NCBI GenBank assembly: GCA_030635465.1
Contig: DAOVYU010000022.1
Location: forward strand, 1 to 9,556
Reading direction: 5' to 3'
DNA length: 9,556 bases
Source: Bacteroidales bacterium
GTDB taxonomy: Bacteria > Bacteroidota > Bacteroidia > Bacteroidales > JAADJA01
Each line of letters starts with the position of its first letter. Positions within the stretch are counted from its first letter, which is position 1. A program made the translations under genes and the position numbers. A model generated the notes under the pieces. The model was not told the origin of the DNA, did no database searches, and saw nothing but the letters and a program-made list of their open reading frames with translations. Shown in pieces: positions 6,310-9,556 of this stretch.

Positions 6310-6790
6310 TCACACCAATAGCCTCAAAAGTATAAGCAAACTCAGACTCGGTAATGGCATCAATTTCTTCCTGCGATTTTCCTTCATCTTCAGCATAATG
6401 TTTCAACATCTCCACAGGAATCATTTCCTTTTTTGCAAAACCTTCAACTGTTGCAGTTTTTCCTTTTGAATCAAGCGGAACAAAAAATGCATAATCTTTA
6501 AAAGTTACTTTAATAACATCTTCATTCCCAACATCTAAATCCATCCAGCAACCGGAATTCTGACAATTGATAACGATCTTGGATTTCATACTAACCCAAA
6601 CTGAATCCTGTTCTCCCAACATGGCAATTACCTTTTCGCCCGAAACCAGGTTTTCAACGGATATCTGTTCTCCAAAATACCCATTCTTGTCCTTTTCAGT
6701 TGCTTCTGTTGCTTGCTGCTGTTTTACAGTGACAGAATTACAGGCAAAAAGCACTCCAGTGATAATTATTGCAAAAATACTTCTGATCAT
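6296..6790 (-). CDS. DUF4920 family lipoprotein
   Basis: A 164-residue secreted lipoprotein. A short signal peptide ends in the lipobox LFAC with the lipidated Cys17, followed by a polar linker (about 18-37). The rest matches the DUF4920 family, as I remember it, with GYFGEQI near 37-43, the NCQNSGCWMDLDVG segment with Cys76 and Cys81, and the conserved FKDYAFFVPLDSKGK (97-111). The fold is thought to be a small beta-barrel, and the function is not known to me. The two cysteines could form a disulfide or bind a metal, which is inference. The ATG follows the cytochrome c stop by 12 bases, so the two are surely co-transcribed, and a strong terminator lies just downstream. The last 14 bases overlap the convergent hydrolase gene tail to tail. 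Confidence 0.88.
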   Translation of the reverse strand: MIRSIFAIIITGVLFACNSVTVKQQQATEATEKDKNGYFGEQISVENLVSGEKVIAMLGEQDSVWVSMKSKIVINCQNSGCWMDLDVGNEDVIKVTFKDYAFFVPLDSKGKTATVEGFAKKEMIPVEMLKHYAEDEGKSQEEIDAITESEFAYTFEAIGVIIEE

Positions 6791-6802
6791 CTTTAAGATT
6801 GA

Positions 6803-7303
6803 TTACTGGGTTATGGTCATAGGATTGATTTCAATGTCTGAAACATCCTCAATTTTTACCAGCTTGTCATCTGTAAAGCCGTTAAATGTTTTTAATACAT
6901 AATTGATAACAGCTACTGCTTCTTCTAAGGTTTGAACTTGAGGTGTCATTGGCGCATTGTAAGTAACACCATTTATCACCATTTCTTCATGTGAGCCGTT
7001 GAGTGTTTGAGCAACACCTCTTTTAAGGTCAGCTAATAAATAATCGGCATCAGCCAGTGGAGGGAAAGCTCCGGCAACACCTTTTGCATCTGCCTGGTGG
7101 CATACAATACATTTAGTTGTGTAAATTTGTTTACCCAATTCCAATTGAGCTTCCAATCCTGAAGTTTCAGCAGGTTTTACTTCCTCTTTTGTGGATTCCT
7201 CTTTTGGAGCCTGAGCTTTATCAGTGCTACCACTGCCACCACAAGCAGCGAAAAATACTACCGCAATAACTGTAAACAAAGCAATAATTTTATTCCTTTT
7301 CAT
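6803..7303 (-). CDS. Lipoprotein cytochrome c (mono-haem, class I type)
   Basis: A 166-residue electron carrier. The signal peptide MKRNKIIALFTVIAVVFFAAC ends with lipidated Cys21 (lipobox FAAC), and a charged Lys/Glu linker spans about 22-48. A single cytochrome c domain covers about 54-140, with haem attachment CIVCH (65-69) and probable sixth ligand Met119 in YNAPMTP. It should pass electrons in the periplasm while tethered to a membrane; its partner is unknown. The frame is open 34 codons further upstream, but I chose the internal ATG at 7303 because it begins a proper lipoprotein signal peptide and the longer version would run through the candidate promoter at 7340-7372. The residues after the domain (DDKLVKIEDVSDIEINPMTI) are an extension I do not recognise. 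First gene of a two-gene operon with the DUF4920 lipoprotein. Confidence 0.9.
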   Translation of the reverse strand: MKRNKIIALFTVIAVVFFAACGGSGSTDKAQAPKEESTKEEVKPAETSGLEAQLELGKQIYTTKCIVCHQADAKGVAGAFPPLADADYLLADLKRGVAQTLNGSHEEMVINGVTYNAPMTPQVQTLEEAVAVINYVLKTFNGFTDDKLVKIEDVSDIEINPMTITQ

Positions 7304-7339
7304 TTTGTAGGATTTAATTGTTTTAATTGAATTTTTTGA

Positions 7340-7372
7340 CAAATGTACAGTTAAATTATATAGATGTACAAT
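7340..7372 (-). promoter_or_regulatory. Candidate Bacteroidota-type promoter of the cytochrome c operon
   Basis: On the minus strand TACATTTG (7347-7340) is a perfect match to the Bacteroidota -7 element TAnnTTTG. ATTG (7372-7369) stands 21 bases upstream at the -33 position and contains the core TTG. Transcription would start near 7333, giving a leader of about 30 bases to the ATG at 7303 and ruling out the longer reading frame. Confidence 0.6.
7344..7370. promoter_or_regulatory. Paired TGTACA palindromes over the cytochrome c promoter
   Basis: TGTACA occurs at 7344-7349 and 7365-7370, both within the longer match ATGTACA. The copies are exactly 21 bases apart start to start, two turns of the helix, so they face the same side of the DNA. 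One overlaps the -7 element and the other the -33 element, a layout suited to a repressor or to a dimer of dimers. No regulator can be named. Confidence 0.4.
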
Positions 7373-7444
7373 GATTTCATATGTTTTTATACAGGAGATT
7401 TTCACAATTCAGATAACTTGTTTGTGATAAACAGAAATTGTCAT

Positions 7445-7477
7445 TTTGTCATAGTTAATTGACTGGAATAATCTTTG
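7445..7477 (+). promoter_or_regulatory. Candidate promoter of htpG
   Basis: TTTG at 7445-7448 fits the -33 element. After 21 bases, AATCTTTG (7470-7477) fits the -7 element TAnnTTTG at seven of eight positions; the T that would complete it lies one base further upstream (TAATCTTTG). The predicted transcription start near 7484 leaves a leader of about 34 bases. No heat-shock operator such as CIRCE was found. Confidence 0.4.
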
Positions 7478-7517
7478 ATTCGGTCGTTTACAGAAAATCA
7501 AAAAAATAGATATACAA

Positions 7518-9422
7518 ATGCAAAAAGGAACAATAAACGTACAGACTGAAAACATTTTCCCGATTATCAAGAAGTTTTTATACTCCGATCATGAGATATT
7601 CATGAGAGAACTGGTATCGAATGCAGTGGATGCAACCCAAAAGTTAAAGACCCTTGCATCGATGGATAAAGTAAAAGGAGAATTGGGAGACCTGACAATT
7701 CATATTGAGGTTGATAAGGCAAACAAGCTATTAAAGGTTATTGACAGGGGGATCGGTATGACTGGTGAGGAGGTGGATAAATACATCAATCAGATTGCCC
7801 TTTCCAGCGCAGAAGACTTTGTGAAGAAATATAAAGGTAAATCTGATGCTGATAAAAATGCATTGATTGGGCACTTTGGACTGGGATTTTATTCTTCGTT
7901 TATGGTGGCGAATAAAGTTGAAATCCAGACCAAGACCTACAAAAAAGGTGGTCCTACAAAAGCTGTTCAATGGGAATGTGATGGAAGCCCAAATTATACA
8001 CTCACTGAAATAGACAAAGAAGAAAGAGGAACAGAAATCATCCTTCATATTGCTGATGATTCATTGGAATTTTTGGAAGAGCACAGAATTCTGGAATTAT
8101 TGAAGAAATATTCGAAATTCCTACCGATTCCTATCCAGTTTGGAATGGAAAAAATTTCTGAGAAAACGGGTAAAAAGGATAAGGATGGCAATGATGAATA
8201 TAAAGAGGTTGAAAAACCAAGGATCATCAATAATACCAAACCTGCATGGACTCAAAAACCAAGTGATTTAACAGATGAAGACTATAAAAATTTCTACAGG
8301 GAATTGTATCCCATGAATTTTGAAGAGCCTTTGTTTCATATTCATTTAAATGTTGATTATCCATTCAATCTCACTGGAATTCTTTATTTCCCTAAGGTGA
8401 AAAAGAATATCGAAGTTCAACGCGATAAGATACAATTGTATAGCAACCAGGTTTTTGTAACAGATTCTGTAGAAGGAATTGTTCCCGATTTTTTAACCTT
8501 AATGCATGGGGTTCTTGATTCACCTGATATTCCGTTGAATGTTTCCAGAAGTTATTTGCAGAGTGATTCCAATGTAAAAAAGATATCCAACCATATCATG
8601 AAAAAGGTATCTGATAAATTGGAAGAGATTTTTAAAAATAACCGGGAAGAGTTTGAGCAGAAATGGGATGATATTAAAGTATTCATTCAATATGGAATGA
8701 TTTCAGAACCTAAATTTTACGACAGGGCTGAAAAATTTGTGCTGTTTAAAAATGTGGATGGGAAATGTTTCACTTTTGATGAATACAAAAAACACATTGA
8801 AAAGACACAAACCGATAAAGATAAAAAACTGGTTTATCTGTATACAACTGATGTAGATGAGCAGCATGCTTTTATCGAAAGTGCAAAAAGCAGGGGTTAT
8901 GATGTATTGGAAATGAGTGGCGTTATTGAAAACCACTTCATCAATACACTGGAGCAAAAATTTGAAAACACCTCATTTGCACGTGTGGATGCTGATACCA
9001 TTGATAAAATTATCAAAAAGGATGAAGATCAACCATCCAAACTATCAGAAAAAGAACAGGAAACTTTAAAACCGGTTTTTGAAAAATTCGCTAAAAAGGA
9101 GAATTACACCATTATTTTTGAAAGTTTAAGTGAGAAGGATCAACCAGTTATTATTACCCAACCCGAGTTTATGAGAAGGATGAAAGATATGTCGAAACTG
9201 GGTGGTGGAATGGATTATATGGGAACCATGCCGGATGCTTATAACCTGGTGGTTAATTCAAATCATAAGGTAGTTTCAGAAATATTAAAGGAGAAGGATA
9301 ATAAAAAGCAGGAAAAGCTTGTTAAACAAGTAACTGATCTTGCTAAACTTTCTCAAAACCTGTTAAAAGGACAGGAATTGACAGACTTTATCAATCGTAG
9401 TGTTGACATTATTAGTAAATAA
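7518..9422 (+). CDS. htpG: Molecular chaperone HtpG (Hsp90)
   Basis: A 634-residue cytosolic Hsp90, close to the usual bacterial length. The N-terminal GHKL ATPase domain (about 1-215) shows the metal- and ATP-binding motif ELVSNAVDA (Glu31, Asn35, Asp38), DRGIGMT (76-82) and the lid-glycine motif GHFGLGF (118-124). A short charged linker (about 213-233) leads to the middle domain, which carries NVSRSYLQ (341-348) with the Arg344 that contacts the ATP gamma-phosphate in homologues. The C-terminal dimerisation domain follows (about 510-634), with GGGMDYMGTMPDAYNLVV at 562-579. It refolds and matures client proteins with ATP hydrolysis. The start is the ATG preceded by an A-rich leader, and the family N-terminus (KGTINVQTEN) begins right after it. 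Divergent from the cytochrome c gene, and followed after 30 bases by a lemA-like gene with no terminator visible between. Confidence 0.98.
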   Translation: MQKGTINVQTENIFPIIKKFLYSDHEIFMRELVSNAVDATQKLKTLASMDKVKGELGDLTIHIEVDKANKLLKVIDRGIGMTGEEVDKYINQIALSSAEDFVKKYKGKSDADKNALIGHFGLGFYSSFMVANKVEIQTKTYKKGGPTKAVQWECDGSPNYTLTEIDKEERGTEIILHIADDSLEFLEEHRILELLKKYSKFLPIPIQFGMEKISEKTGKKDKDGNDEYKEVEKPRIINNTKPAWTQKPSDLTDEDYKNFYRELYPMNFEEPLFHIHLNVDYPFNLTGILYFPKVKKNIEVQRDKIQLYSNQVFVTDSVEGIVPDFLTLMHGVLDSPDIPLNVSRSYLQSDSNVKKISNHIMKKVSDKLEEIFKNNREEFEQKWDDIKVFIQYGMISEPKFYDRAEKFVLFKNVDGKCFTFDEYKKHIEKTQTDKDKKLVYLYTTDVDEQHAFIESAKSRGYDVLEMSGVIENHFINTLEQKFENTSFARVDADTIDKIIKKDEDQPSKLSEKEQETLKPVFEKFAKKENYTIIFESLSEKDQPVIITQPEFMRRMKDMSKLGGGMDYMGTMPDAYNLVVNSNHKVVSEILKEKDNKKQEKLVKQVTDLAKLSQNLLKGQELTDFINRSVDIISK

Positions 9423-9452
9423 GGGTAATCATCTAATCATAAATAATAAAGT

Positions 9453-9556
9453 ATGAAATCAATTAAAAAATCATGGATCATCATCGGGGTTATTGTCATC
9501 GCCGGACTAATGTTTTATTCTTCCATAAAAGGAACATATAATTCAATGGTTTCCAT
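9453..9556 (+). CDS. LemA family protein (partial, N-terminus only)
   Basis: The first 34 codons of a gene cut by the right window edge. The protein begins with a basic N-terminus and one membrane helix (about 8-22, WIIIGVIVIAGLMFY), then SSIKGTYNSMVS, which matches the start of LemA proteins, where YNxLV precedes the long helical domain. LemA proteins are membrane-anchored helical proteins of unclear function, often encoded with a TPM-domain phosphatase-like protein. Here the gene follows htpG by 30 bases on the same strand with no hairpin between, so co-transcription is likely. No Shine-Dalgarno sequence is seen; the leader is AT-rich. Only the N-terminus supports the call. Confidence 0.8.
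   Translation, partial: MKSIKKSWIIIGVIVIAGLMFYSSIKGTYNSMVS

Noticed and set aside
6567..6902. A 111-codon plus-strand frame across the cytochrome c and DUF4920 genes.
   Set aside because: It is antisense to two genes with clear motifs (CIVCH haem site, lipobox, DUF4920 segments) and has no recognisable features.
7304..7405. The 34-codon upstream extension of the cytochrome c reading frame.
   Set aside because: It lacks signal-peptide character, crosses the candidate promoter, and the internal ATG begins a textbook lipoprotein signal peptide.
8703..8957. Minus-strand open frames within htpG, including this one and those at 7731-8048 and 8045-8239.
   Set aside because: All lie opposite a fully conserved Hsp90 sequence and encode cysteine- and phenylalanine-rich peptides typical of antisense frames in AT-rich genes.

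Overview
The window is AT-rich bacterial DNA that most likely comes from a member of the Bacteroidota (Bacteroidetes). The evidence is a Bacteroides-expansion-type ECF sigma factor followed by a FecR-like anti-sigma factor, a TonB-dependent receptor with a carboxypeptidase-regulatory-like domain and a DUF4249-type lipoprotein. Genes for DUF4920, a DUF6787-like protein and LemA also fit, as do A-rich leaders lacking Shine-Dalgarno sequences and promoter candidates of the TTG / TAnnTTTG type. No rRNA, tRNA, CRISPR array, transposase or phage gene was seen. No stretch over 300 bases lacks a gene; the largest gaps are about 191 bases (4738-4928) and 139 bases (5238-5376).

Left half, minus strand (4737 down to 1): a compact cell-surface signalling and uptake operon. 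Its order is ECF sigma factor (TTG start), FecR-type anti-sigma factor, outer-membrane TonB-dependent receptor with an N-terminal STN signalling domain, and a DUF4249-like surface lipoprotein cut by the window edge. The last three genes are tightly packed: fecR and the receptor overlap by 14 bases, and one base separates the receptor from the lipoprotein. By analogy with FecA-FecR-FecI, ligand binding at the receptor would signal through STN to the anti-sigma factor and release the sigma factor. The substrate cannot be read from the sequence, so this locus is the best candidate for undescribed biology here.

Middle: a small two-helix membrane protein (minus, 5237-4929) is divergent from a membrane-anchored alpha/beta hydrolase (plus, 5377-6309). 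The hydrolase converges on a minus-strand pair, a lipoprotein cytochrome c (7303-6803) followed after 12 bases by a DUF4920 lipoprotein (6790-6296). The intrinsic terminator of that pair lies inside the 3' coding end of the hydrolase.

Right: the Hsp90 chaperone gene htpG (plus, 7518-9422), followed 30 bases later by the start of a LemA-family gene that runs off the window. The cytochrome and htpG genes are divergent, each with a candidate promoter in the region between them. Apart from the signalling operon these are ordinary chromosomal genes. The other notable points are local: twin palindromes in the sigma gene, paired TGTACA sites over the cytochrome promoter, and the embedded terminator.
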